Source of the DNA: Blastocystis sp. Blastoise
Lineage: Eukaryota; Sar; Bigyra; Opalinata; Blastocystidae
Length of the DNA stretch: 64,000 bases
NCBI GenBank assembly: GCA_039096225.1
Contig: JBBPEB010000014.1
Location: 372,001 to 436,000, forward strand
Reading direction: 5' to 3'
Shown one piece after another: positions 1-17,169 of the stretch (its first letter is position 1; the number at the start of each line of letters is the position of its first letter). The notes below the pieces were generated by a model. It searched no databases, had not been told where the DNA came from, and saw only the letters and a list, made by a program, of their open reading frames with translations. The position numbers were made by a program, and so were the translations under genes.

Positions 1-468
1 GATGGTAATCCAGTGAAGATATCCAGTCAAACTGTTTTTGGAGCTTATTATGCACTTAATACACTTTCACAATTAATTGAATTTGATACTTCATCAGAGA
101 CTTATAAGATTATGAATGTCCCTATAGTTATCTATGATTCTCCACTCTATAAAGTATACATTTAGTACATAAATTCTTATTATTTGAAAGAATAATATTA
201 ATAATAATAAAGAAAATAATAATTAATAATAAAAATAATCTTAATATATATATATATAGCACAGAGGTATTTTATTAGATACAGGTAGTCATTATTTCCC
301 TATAAAATCTCTATATAAATTTATTGATTCACTTGCTTATAATAAGATTAATACATTTCATTGGGTTATTTCTAATAAAGAATCTCAACCCCTCCAATCC
401 TATGATTTCCCAGATGCTTGGAATGGAGCTTTTAGTGATTATGAAAAATATACACTGGTATATAGATG

Positions 469-499
<31 letters not shown>

Positions 500-1469
500 T
501 TTTTTTTTTTTTTTTTTTTATTTTTATTTTTATTTTTATTTTTTTTTTATTTTTATTATATAGATGGATGTTAGTTCCCTCGTTCAATATGGCGCCAAAA
601 GAGGTGTTCGTCTTGTTCCAGAGTTTGGATTACTTAACAATGCACAACCTTTCTGTCAACTCCGTATATACTTATTATCTCTTCTAGAATTATATTATTA
701 TTATCATTATTATTATTATTATATACATTATTATATTTTCTAAAGTTAGAGTTATTTATTTTATTATTGCAAAATTTTTTTAGTTTTATTCATTTATTTT
801 ATTATTATTGGTTTCCATTTTATATATATCATATGTTTTATATATATGTATATATAGAAGATTCTTTATGTCCAAGTAGTAAATGTATGTCTCCTATTCA
901 TCCAGGTAGTAATATAACTACATTTCTTATTGAATCTATTCTCAATGAATGGACAGCTGTTGCTGCTTCTCCTACTCCTTCTCCTACTCCTTCTCCTACT
1001 ACTACTCCTAAACCTCATTCAAGTGTATTTCATTTCTCAAATGATGAGGAACGAAAACATTATTTTTATTATATAAATCGTGATTATTTCGAATTGTATT
1101 CGAAAAGAATAAAAACTCATAAAGGTGGATATTATGAGCATTTGTGGTTATATGCCTATATATTAGAGTCTCTTGATAATCCTATTTTACGTAGTCGTTT
1201 AGCAAAGGCAAATCAAAAAGAATGGACTCAATATTGTGATAGAGAACGGTATATACTTGAATTTATAGAAGAAGAAAAACGGGCTAGTCTTGATGTGGAA
1301 GAATATGATGATTCTGATGATCATAATAATAGAGATAATGAAGAATATAATGATAATAAGAATACATTAAGCTATGAATCATTAGAAACTGGATATAATG
1401 GAGTTTTCCAAGATAAATATATTCATATTGGAGGATCAAATGTATATAGAATATTCTATAATATCTATA

Positions 1470-1512
<43 letters not shown>

Positions 1513-1681
1513 TATATATAGGTCAATACAGAATGTTGGAGTGAAGCTTCCATTAAGAAATGGCTCTCAGATAAGCATTTCACAGAACAACAAGGGCTAT
1601 TTTATCTTTACAATTATACATATCAAGTATTTATTTTCATTATATACATTGTATACTAATATTATTCTAATTATATTTTTA

Positions 1682-1715
<34 letters not shown>

Positions 1716-2494
1716 TCTTCATTAACATTTGTATTTTTTTATCATTATATTTAAATAGATACTTAAATCCAATAAACGAAGTCCAATCATTTGGGATACG
1801 TTATATAACTATTTAGCAGCCAATCAAATATGGTCTGATGTCACTGTACAGACTTATGCAGATACTGACAAAGTTCAAGTATTTATTTTTATTATTATTA
1901 TCTATTATATATTATCTATAATATTTATCATTATCTTTATTTTTATTTTTAATTTAATTATTATTATTATTTACTAATTGGAATATTTATAGAATATTTT
2001 GAATGCTGGTCACAATGTTATTATAAGTAATTCAGAATTGTTTTCAATTGATATACTTCAGAATATATGGTCTACTATTTATAAACAAGATATGTATGTT
2101 CTTTTTATCATCTATATATATATTTATTTATTTTTTTTATTTATTTATTCATGACAATCTATACTTATTTCTATTCTTATCTATATATCTATCTATATAT
2201 AATATGTCTAGTATTCCTACTGGTTTAAAAGAATCAAAAGGTGCTATATTAGGCGCAGAAGCATTCTTATCAACAGATTTTATTGATAATTCAGACTTCT
2301 TTTCTACTTTATTTCCTTCTTTATCTGCATTTGCAGAGCGTTTATGGACAAAAACAAAAGCTACACAAGTTACAGAACTTCAATATCGATTAGCTTATTT
2401 CACTTATTATCTTCATCATAGAGGTATATATAGTGCTCCTATTACCAGTACTAATAACAGAGATGCTCCTTTTGGACCTAGTAGCTATTTCTAA
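1..2494 (+). CDS. GH20 beta-hexosaminidase-like protein, catalytic residues lost (5' partial)
   Basis: The upstream part of the gene lies outside the window. Exons: 1-153, 260-457, 564-663, 858-1441, 1522-1626, 1759-1878, 1993-2093 and 2212-2494, all with GT-AG introns and continuous frame (547 visible residues). The family is clear from HRGILLDT, YNKINTFHW, IHIGG followed by TECW, AFAERLW, and a final segment like the C-terminus of lysosomal hexosaminidases. However, the Asp-Glu pair of HLGGDEV, which carries the general acid, is Ser-Asn here (HIGGSN). The Asp pair after HW and the conserved DxxGH also read NK and GLLNN. An insertion of roughly 150 residues (Thr-Pro rich, later acidic) sits in exon 4 between the region preceding the active-site strand and IHIGG. 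The start is missing, so a signal peptide cannot be judged. The fold assignment is firm. Loss of hydrolase activity is inferred. Confidence 0.85.
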
Positions 2495-3700
2495 CTTATA
2501 TAGAATTATATCTCATGTATTCTTCCCATATTCAGCGCTATGTTTGTATTTTTTTATTTATTTATTTATAATAGTTATTCGTCTTTTTTTTTTGTTTTGT
2601 TATTACTTATTGTTCTTTCCTTTTCTATTTTTTCTGTATCTTATGTTTATTTGTTATTTATTTTAATTTGTTTTTGTTCAAACATAAAAAAATAAATATT
2701 TTTTAATGTTTCTCCTTATTCCTTTCGTTTTGTATTCTTTTTTGTTTATATTATTATTTCAATAACAATGTTTGTCTAGTCTTTTATATCTTTTATAAAG
2801 ACTAAAGGAATTAAATTTCTAGTTCTCCATATTTCTCATGTACATCCTCATATCTTGTTATGAATCCTTTTAATTATATAAATCCTTTTAATTATATAAA
2901 TCCTGAAGAAACAATAACTTAAATATATAGGAGTAATTCCCATATATAAAAGAAAATAAATGTAAAAATACTTATAAACAAAAGAAAAACGACCAGAAAA
3001 TATATGAATTATATAGATCTTATAGATAATTCTTATTTATGCTTATTTTCTTCTAATTTATACAAGAATATTACTTGGAACACAAAAACTTTTCGAATCC
3101 ATTACGTAATGGAATTTTTCTTATTTTGAAATTTATTGATTATATATAATACTATGTGTGTGGCTAAAGAAGAGCTATACTGAAAGCTAAATAGTATCAA
3201 CTTTCTATCAAATATACATGCTAAGAATAGAAAAGAACTTACTACTTGTCCTATTTCATTTCAAAGTTATTTATTTCTATAAATTCTTTGTATTTCTATT
3301 AATACTCTTGATATATTAATGTGTCACTCATTAAGCTTCTCTATGAGTGTTATAATGCATTTTCAATATAGAAAAAGCAAGTCAATATAATTTTTTTCTA
3401 AAAACAATTTTCATTTTTTAACAATCTAAGTTGATCATATGTATATAGGAATGAATAAATCATATTCATTATTTTATTTTATTTTGATATCTACAAAGAA
3501 ATGTTCTGAAAAAAAAAACTCGAATCTAATAAAAATGAAACGGTTTTTTAACAATAATGAAAATGAAATAAAATAATTGAAAAAACATGGGAATAGAACC
3601 GTGTTCTTCATAATGAAATCTTATTTGTTTCTTGGGAATTCGTCATTACCGTAATTTCAATAAAAAATTATTAATCAATTACTTCCATAGAGAGTGGATA
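2495..3700. other. Intergenic region, GH20-like to LicD-like gene
   Basis: About 1.2 kb of AT-rich DNA between two genes on the same strand. It should hold the GH20 terminator and the LicD-gene promoter. A short direct repeat (aatccttttaattatata) occurs twice near 2861-2905. I see no convincing ORF or RNA gene; the small frames reaching into the LicD gene use TTG starts. Confidence 0.5.
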
Positions 3701-7677
<3,977 letters not shown>

Positions 7678-8493
7678 TAATCGTTTTTTTTTTGTCTCCT
7701 TTTATATACTTTCTCAACAAATAAATACCACAATTTCATAGTTTGAGTTATTATTATTATATTTATTTTCATTCTTCTTTTCATATTATTTTGTTTTTTC
7801 TCTTCAGTCTTTTTATGTATATATATATATTTTTTTTTACCTAAATCTTCATAATTAGTATTAATATGTCTAATAATTATTGTTGTTTATATATATATAT
7901 ATAATATCAAACAGTAGGATATAAGAATTATTTATTGTATTAATACTAAACATATGTCAAGTAATATATATATTTTGTTTGTTTGTTTTACTTCGATTGT
8001 ATATGAAAACAATATATTTAAGTTGTGTATATATTATAACATGAATTTATATCAAACAAAAACTAATTTTTATGAATGAATACTATTCATTGTATAAAAA
8101 AGTCAGAGAAAAAAATAATATATAAAAATGGAAAGAATACATCATATTGATTATATAAATATATAATATAAAATAAGAAATAGAATAAGAGAGAATAACT
8201 AATTACAAATACTAACATATTCTCACTTTGTATAAAATATATTGATATAATTTACATACAAATTAAGATTATTATTAAGAAATTTTATATTTTAAACAAA
8301 TAACCGTAAGTAATAATATAAATAAAACTGTGCGTAGACTTAGAAAGTACATAATAATTTCTACAATATAGAAAGATATGTATATATATAGTTGAAATAA
8401 ATAAATGAGAAATGAGATATATTATAAGAATAAAATCTATATATATGACAAGAAAAAAGAAGAATATGAAAAAGAGAACTTTAAAATAAATTT

Positions 8494-8532
<39 letters not shown>

Positions 8533-10754
8533 CAAAGTTTAATAAAGTATAAAGTATAAGAAAATCGAATAGAGAATATTGAATAATATATATAAATAAA
8601 TAAAATGAAAATAAGATTAAGTAATAATGTTATCAATTTATTTTAAAAAGTCTGAAAGATTTATAGAGTAGAATAAGTAGAAAGAATGATGTGAAATCCT
8701 AATAAGCCTAAAAAAACACAATTATAAATACGATATATATATATATATATATATCAATAGAAATAATGAATATAAATAAATGAAAAGTAAAAGAAATAGA
8801 CAAAAAGAGTGAGTACAGAGAGTATGCTGAGTTAACAAGAATATCATCAAATAAATACATATATTAAATATATATATTAAATATATATATAGATAATTTA
8901 TAGTTAATTTATAGTTAATTTATGGATAATATATATTTAATATATATAGTGAATATATAGATAATATATATAGTTAATATATAGAGAATACTAGAATATA
9001 TATATTATATATAATAATAGGTAACATTAGAAAAGAAACCTAAATATATGTATTCACATATTTATTAATATCATAATAAGTATATATATATATATATCTG
9101 AATATATATTTAATGATATAAAATTAAAATATAAAGAGAATCATAAAAAACAATACTACAAAAATACAAAAAAAATAATATAGATAATATAAAAATTAAT
9201 ACCATAACTATATGCAATACAACTAGAAAGCAATAAGCAATATTATTCTATAATCATAAAAAAAAATAGACTGAACAAAAAAAATAAAAAAAGATATATA
9301 TACATATACAATTGTATATATATGTTAGAAAAGAAGAAAATAATTCAAAAAATTGATTAATAGAATATAAGTAATAAATACCTAAAAAAATAAAAATACA
9401 AAGACTATATATTTATTCACATTTAAGAAAAAACTAAAAATAGAATAGATATACTATATATATATATAAAGCGTATATTAATGTTTGTAAAGAAGCAAAC
9501 CAAAAAAATACAAATAATAAATGTATATATTATCAACACAAGAAGATATATATACAAAATAAAAATAAAAATAAAAATATAAGTAGGCAAGAATAATAGA
9601 AATGAAAACTGCAAAAAAAAAAGAATAAATAAGATTCTTTAAAAAATATATATATATAGAAAAAGGAGTGAATATATAGAAAAATATAGGGGAAAATGAA
9701 GCGAATGATTAGTATATAAAACTATGAAAATAGGAACATAGCCGATAGAAGACAAGAGTATTATAAAGAAATAGATGAATAGGAATGCAATTTAAATAAG
9801 TATATATAATTTGTATATAAAAAAAAGAAATTGTTATTTAAATATTCTAAAAACTAATGAATATAAAATATAAGTCAAATAATTAAAGAGAAAAAAGAAG
9901 AGAGTTCAAAAATATATATAAATTAAAAAAAGAATTAAAAAAAAAAGAAATAAGAATCAATATGGAATGAACAATTCAACATCTAATTTCATTAGAGAAA
10001 GATAGAATTGTTTATATATAATAAATGAACTATAATGTATATTACCATAAATGTATATGCATATATATAAAGTTCATATCCCAAGTAATGATTTAATATG
10101 TTATAAATTCATATAAAATAAAAGCACTTCAATAATAAAAAATAAAGGAGTGAATTAAAAAGAAAAATAAGAAATATTGAATAAAAAGGAAATATTGAAT
10201 AAAAAGGAAATATTGAATAAAAAAAAGTAAGTTTTAAAAAGGAAATAAAATAATAAAAAGATTTGTTATTGAGAATCAGAGGTGAATTAGATAAAAAGAA
10301 TGTAAATAAAAAAAATTAACGAATATAATATAAAAAGAAAGAATGTATAAATAATATATATATATATATATATATATTCAATAATATATATATATATAAA
10401 ATAGATAGAGAATAAAAAAATCAATATGAAAAATAAGAATATATATGAAAACTATTATGAAATGAAATATCTAGAAAGACATTCAAATATAATATAAATA
10501 TACATATATACAAATATATATATAAATAGAAATTCAATCATTATAATAAAAATAAAAATATAAACGTTCAAAAACGATGAATAATTTATTAATGTATAAA
10601 AATTATCTTATTTAATATTGATTTAGATGTTTATATAGAATAATAGTTAATATATGTAATATCAAAATACTCTAGAAATACATACAAATAGAATTATAAT
10701 AAAATGAACTCCATGTTATATATATATTTAGAGAGAGTTACATCATGTATTACT
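7678..10754. other. Gene-free, very AT-rich convergent intergenic region
   Basis: Three kilobases between the 3' ends of two convergent genes. It holds (TA)n stretches, short imperfect tandem repeats (for example near 8880-8990, and gaaatattgaataaaaag repeated near 10180-10220), and strand-asymmetric A-rich blocks. No frame shows family similarity or sensible splice structure. I see no tRNA or rRNA. Confidence 0.6.
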
Positions 10755-12422
10755 TTAATGGCACGTGACATGAGAAAATACAATTCCTTGTTGTTTACAT
10801 AAAGAAACAAGTCGATTGATTTCAACGATATTTTTGATATCTATATAAAACAAATAAATAGAATAGATTAATTAATATAGTTATATATATACATATATAC
10901 CTAATTTAGAAAGAAGTTTGTCTACACATTCTTGGCAAATATAGATATCGGAAGTGAAATGTTCTAATAATTGAGAATAATATTGGGTTAATATAGCAAG
11001 TGGATCATTTTGAGTATTATTTATATTAGTATTACTAGAGAGAGATAGAGGAGAAGAAGGAGAAAGGAAAGGGAAGGAAGGAAGATTAGAAGGGAAAGAA
11101 GACGAATTAGAAGGAATAGAGTTAAAAGGAGAAGATAATAATGGAGATACAGAAGAGAAAGAAGAAGAAGGAATTGAATTAGAACTCAATGAAGATGAGA
11201 CTGCTATATAAGAAAATATATTATAGTTTATTCATTTTTTAAAAATGAATTCATTAGAGTAATAGATAAAGATATTATAAATATATAAATATATATATAT
11301 ACATTGTGATTGATAGAGAATACAATTTGGTGATAAACATGATTCGGAAGAAGCGACAGAATTATCATCAATAGATGCTATATAAATAATATATATAATA
11401 AATATATTATTCAATATATATACAAGTAACTTTAGAAGAATGAATAACATAATTCTTAAGATTATTATAAAACTTAGGATCTCTAAATTTATCACAATAA
11501 GCACAAGATTCACAAGGACAACTTTCTGTAATTGCAAAATTTAATTGAGCCGATTTTCCATGAAGACGAAGTGCAGCAATATCATACTTCTTAGCAGCTT
11601 CAAGTTCAGTATCAAATGTTCCCAAATACTATAGAAGAAGAGAATAACTATGATTATATGAAAACATATATATATATATATTATGTAGAGTAGAAATACG
11701 TGTTTCTTTTTATTATATTGAATTTGAGCTTGAAATTTTGAGTTTTTTCTATATCTATAGAAAAAGGAATAATAAATAGATATTCAATATATATATTTAC
11801 TAAATATACATATTTAATAATACATATACATATATTTAAAAAATATAGTACAATATATACTATAATAATAGTAAAACTATATATATATAATACATACACT
11901 CCACGGAAATGAGAGGAGAACTGTTTGGAATTTTGTCTATAACTAAAACTACGAAACATAGGTTTTTTAGATGTTTTTCGCTTTTGAATTGTTACAGCTT
12001 TCGAGATGGTATTCTTTGCAACTAAAATATAAAAAAATAAATTATATATTTATATTGAGAGGCTTACCAAGATTTGCAGGTACTGGAATAGCATCAGAAG
12101 GAGGTAATAATTCAACCAGATCAGAAACAGGATCACAACTTCCAAGATCACTGTTTATATTAGAATTTGACATAGGAGTCATTGTTGGACTATCGGGGAA
12201 TGCCATTAAATGGAGTGAAGTCCATGGATTATAAAAGTCTCCATTCATAGTAAGAAACTCGGACTAAGAAAATTAATAAAAAAATAAGTTGATCATAATA
12301 TATACATCATTTAAATAGTTTGAAGAACTGTCTGGATAAGAGAGACAATCATTTAATGAAAAATCAAAAGAATAATTCGGCAAACTTTCAGATATCGTTG
12401 AGCAGTCGTTACAACCAAACAT
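10755..12422 (-). CDS. AP2-domain transcription factor
   Basis: Eight exons on the minus strand: 12422-12306, 12263-12068, 12021-11898, 11754-11700, 11628-11424, 11377-11303, 11203-10901 and 10840-10755 (386 aa, starting MFGCNDCSTISE). One complete AP2/ERF DNA-binding domain at about residues 142-193 is split over three exons: HFRGV, then YRKNSKFQAQIQYNKKKH, then YLGTFDTELEAAKKYDIAAL ending in LHGKSAQLNF. The 55-nt exon 11754-11700 carries the middle beta-strands. A basic stretch (QKRKTSKK) precedes the domain and may be a nuclear signal. After it come a Cys cluster (CPCESCAYC) and a Ser/Pro-rich tail. Such proteins bind DNA as regulators; the target is unknown. The domain call is firm. Confidence 0.85.
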
Positions 12423-13358
12423 TTATAGACAATACTTAAAGTAACGAAAATAATATATGGATGAAATCCACAAAAATAAAGAGTAAAGATAATTGGAGTG
12501 TATCAAAAATGCAAAGGAAAGGTTATCTTCAATTGCTTTTTCTTATAACCATTAATAGAACTCATTTGCTAATAGCCAATCAGAATCGACATAGTTAGCA
12601 GGCGAAGTCAAAGGAGATTTTTAGTAAAGTCGCGTCATTGTTCCCAATTTCTAAAATCCCACTTATTGTCCAACATTTCCACGGTTATTATGTTAGTATC
12701 ATAATACTGAATACATCAGCTGTTAAAATTATAAGGAAAAACACAATTAAAGGAGCCCATTGACGAACCTAAATGAGATTTTGGTTTTCAATAAATCATC
12801 TGAAAACACTAAAAATGTTTCATGGAAATTTCTTCAAGGATATATATAAATAAAAAAATATTTACGATTTATTCAATTGGGGTGATTACAAAAAGTCACC
12901 AACACCACCTATATACAATCATAACAAAATTAAATCATTGGCTATTAATAAGTAAAACAACCATAACCATTCAAAAGGGACAGATTGCACATTCTAATAT
13001 GATTTAATTTCTCTAAACTTATTAAAGAAGCATAATATATATTCATGTATTCTCCCATCTATTCACAAATGATATCCTTCTAGTCAAAAAATATAATATG
13101 TAGAATATATATATATATAACTTATTTGAATATGTTAGACTAAAGACGGGGAATTTAGTGCTAGCGATTAATACTAATGTATGTACTATGATTAAATAGC
13201 TAACATAATAAAATGACTTGTTTTTATTTTTATATATGGAGTTGTTGTTTTTCATAAATAAATTTCTTCTAGTTTAAAATGGTTAGAAAAAACAATAAGA
13301 AGGCTTTTCATATAGTACTTCTAAGCAAAACAAATAAGTGTCTTAAATGGAACAATAT
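12423..13358. other. Intergenic region upstream of the AP2 gene
   Basis: About 0.9 kb between the AP2 start and the 3' end of the Tan1-like gene. The half nearer AP2 is less AT-rich than other spacers and has a CCAAT-type box (agccaatcag near 12575), so it is the likely AP2 promoter. No coding sequence is supported. Confidence 0.5.
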
Positions 13359-14818
13359 TTAACCAAATAATTTGAAACCAATTTCATTGTCATTGTTATT
13401 ATCCTCTTCTGGTTCACAAGAAGTATTTTTTTCGTTAGTATCCTTTTCTTTGGTTTCTGATGCTGTTCTAGTTGTAAATTCCTTATTAGCATCAAATTGT
13501 GGACGTGGAGCTTGACATTTCCAACATGTATCAAGAGTTTTATAGTTAGGAGAGTCACACTAGAAATTTGGATAATGTATATTTGGTTGAAAACAGAATA
13601 GATTGTAAATAAATAGAAATAATAAAAATACTTGAGGACATCTCCAATCTTGATCTGGTTTATTAACAAATTGATTGTCTTCTTTTTCTGATTTAGATTT
13701 CTTTTCTTTCTTTGGAGCTAAAAGTGTTCTTAAGCTTAAACTATAAAAGAATAATATCAATCATATATATATATGTATATATAATAATAAATAATAAAAT
13801 ACTCATTCATAATTTCCCATTCAGGAATAATACATACAGAGCAAACAGCCTTAAATATATAATATATATATTCATTAGTTCAAGACTATTTTCAATAAGT
13901 GTTTAATATACCTTAAATACATCTACACAAATAGCTATTTGTGGATTTAAATAATCAGAAACATAATCGTTTTGTAGTAAGGCACATAATTCATTTCGAA
14001 GATCTTCTTTTACAAATTGATCATTATTTCTTACACTTATTCTGGCATACCACTGATATAAATTGTTTATAATATATTATATTATATATATTATATATAT
14101 ATAGTAACAGCTATTTTCTAAAAAAAGAATAGTAGATTAATCATAAATAGTATACACGAATTCCTTTATTTGATTCTGTAAAAACGTTCTTTATTAAAGG
14201 TTTTAATGTTTCTATAATCTTTTCATTTGAGGCATAGCAAGTATTCTGCGCTGGAATAATTCTTGCGCAATAACTATAAGAAAATAATCAAAATAAGAAG
14301 CAGAAGAATCAAAATAAGAACAATTCATAAAAGATGGAATAACAATATTGCTCATAAATAAACATATTGAATATACCGAACAAGAGATGTATTCTCAGCT
14401 TTAGATGTTTTTATTATTTCTGTAACAATTTTTACTGGATCAAACATAGGATTTCCTATTTTAATAAATGCCATAGCTTGCATTCCCAAATTCAAACGAG
14501 AATAGTGGTTTTCTCTTGATTTAGTACCTAATTCTTTTAATTCATCATCTAATTTAGAAGCCAAGTCTTTCTCATTATGTTCTTCCGATTTTTCATCCAC
14601 TTGTTTTGCTTTAGGATATAACTTTTCGATATACTCATCAAGTAATCTGTAGACTTCTTGGCATGCCATACTTTCTTTTCCTCGATCACATGTCACAAGA
14701 ACACCATTACATCCATTTTCCATCACGGCTTTTGGTGTTGATTTGTTCTTTATATAGAGATAATGAATATAAATGAGATATATACATCATATCGACGTCT
14801 TTTATTTCGATAATCCAT
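13359..14818 (-). CDS. Tan1/THUMPD1-like tRNA acetylation adaptor with C-terminal RanBP2-type zinc finger
   Basis: Seven exons on the minus strand: 14818-14786, 14747-14377, 14273-14156, 14052-13912, 13849-13803, 13740-13632 and 13559-13359 (339 aa). The protein starts MDYRNKRRRYD and continues GVLVTCDRGKE, as in THUMPD1, then SLVRYCARIIPAQNTCYAS and LNPQIAICVDVFKAVC (THU-like region and THUMP core). In yeast and human this protein brings the acetyltransferase Kre33/NAT10 to tRNA for N4-acetylcytidine at position 12. Here the C-terminus adds DWRCPQCDSP and TCWKCQAPRP, the W-x-C-x2-C...C-x2-C pattern of RanBP2-type zinc fingers, split by an intron. An acidic tail follows. Family confidence is high. 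The finger probably binds RNA or protein (inference). Confidence 0.82.
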
Positions 14819-15753
14819 AGTTGATAAAGAAAAAATTAATTTTTTTATAAATAGTCCATTTTCACAAGCGTTATGATAATTATAAAATAATAATATTTTT
14901 GGTTTTGGATTCATTGTTCACAGAACATTATGACTTCATATATATACATTTCTTTAGAAGTAACGATTGTTGTGATTCACTTGTTTTTCTTTTTATACAT
15001 TCAATACAAGTTTCATATCTTTACTATTTTCACGCATCGAACATATTTTTAAAGATTTATTGATTGATGATTCTTTTAATATGTAATTCATTTTTGAAAT
15101 TCGTAGCAGATTGAGTACATGGATTGTTTTGAGTATTTCAGAAATGTATACTGATATAACTTATAGTATAGAAGTTGTATTATTTAACGATAGACTATTT
15201 ATGTAATAATTAAGATTTCTAATATGAAACTAATTAAAGATCAAATACTATCCACAAGCACGTAATATAATAAACTAAAAAGTAATGGAATGTTAAGAAA
15301 TAAATAATAGAATTTCGTTCATAAATATAAAAATGAAATATCTATATATGTTATATATATAGTATTTCAAACCAAAAAGAAATGAGCAATACTTGTTACA
15401 CAAAGAAAAATATATAGGGAAAGGATTTTTTAAAAAGCAAAAGAATATTTAAAAAGAAAATAGAAAATCATATTCGAGTTGTTGAAGCGATTATATATAT
15501 ATATATATATATAATGATGGATAAATAGAAAAGAGATCTCTAATATATAAGTTTATTTAGAAGAATATAATAAATAGAAAAGAGATATAATATATAAGTT
15601 TATTTAAGAATATAATAAATAGAAAAGAGATCTCTAATATATAAGTTTATTTAGAAGAATATAATAAATAGAAAAGAGATCTCTAATATATAAGTTTATT
15701 TAGAAGAATATAATAAATAGAAAAGAGATATAAAATTATCGATATATATAAGT
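14819..15753. other. Intergenic region with a minisatellite
   Basis: About 0.9 kb between two minus-strand genes. Near 15520-15730 a 55-65 bp unit containing aatagaaaagagatctctaa and agtttatttagaagaatat is repeated about four times, just downstream of the acid phosphatase stop codon. No ORF is supported. Confidence 0.6.
15525..15735. repeat. Tandem minisatellite, about 4 copies
   Basis: The unit of roughly 55-65 bp contains GAGATCTCTAATATATAAG and a following TTTATTTAGAAGAATATAAT; one copy lacks the ATCTCT part. Near-identical copies suggest recent expansion. Confidence 0.75.
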
Positions 15754-16435
15754 TTAGGCAGAAGGCGGGATAATAGTAAGAAGATCTTGTAAGTAGTCTT
15801 CTCTCATAGTATTCAGAGCTTCCAGCATATGTGGCTTGAAGGATAATATGCGTCGGAATATTCGAAGAGGACAGAACTATAGAGAAGATAGATAGAAGAA
15901 GAGGAAGAAATAAATATATATATATATTTAATAATACTATTCGTAAATGAAATTCATATATATATATATATATATATTATAGAATATAACTATAAATAAT
16001 TGTAAAGTCGATATACTTGATATTTCTCTTCTCCATAAACATAGATAGGAACACGTTTATTATTATATACCATAGTAATGACAGGAGGAAGCGTACTATT
16101 CTTTTCTACAGGAACATAGTATTCAATAGCTATATAGAATAAGGAAATAAAACCAAGGAGTTATGGTAAGAATAATAATTATTATTATATATATATTATA
16201 ATGATAATATTGATTAATATTATATATATATTATGATGATAATATTGATTAATATTATATTTTTTTTTATAATGATAATATTGATTATATTATATATATT
16301 TTATAATGATAATATTGATTAATATTATATATATATTATAATTATAATATTAATTAATATTATATATATATACCTATATATGATCCATAGGGTGGCATTT
16401 CTAAAGCAGATTGAGGAGATAACATATAAAGTAAA

Positions 16436-16485
<50 letters not shown>

Positions 16486-17071
16486 TTTAAAGATGGTATA
16501 TAAATAGAAGAAATGTAAGAATATAACATAATAAATAAAATAATATATATATATATATATATACTTAAAAGTGTAGTATCATGAGCCGAGAATATTTGTA
16601 TATTCGACATATAATTCTTATTAATATTATTATACAGGAAAGTGGCTAGAGGTGAAGAAGTCTGAACAAATATATCAGGAGTAGTATGTAGGAACATATA
16701 TTTCTGCATCATAAAGAAATGACTATTCCCATAAAGACCCTCTAGAAGATAGAAATAGAGAGAATTAAATATATTATTATTAAGATTTATATATACAAAT
16801 TTATTATACATATATATCAATTTTGATATAAATATAGAATAGATTCATATAATGAAAGAATAAATGTATTATATGATGATCATAATAATAATAATAATAA
16901 TATATAAACGTTCGTTATAAAAAGATATATACTTATTTTTGGATCAATAGGCAAATTATGCTTCTGATGTGTATTAATATAATCATATAAACGAGCATAT
17001 TCAACAACATCTCGATAAATATATAAATAAATGAATGAATAAGCATTATATTTGGTATATAGCTGTTAAGA

Positions 17072-17169
<98 letters not shown>

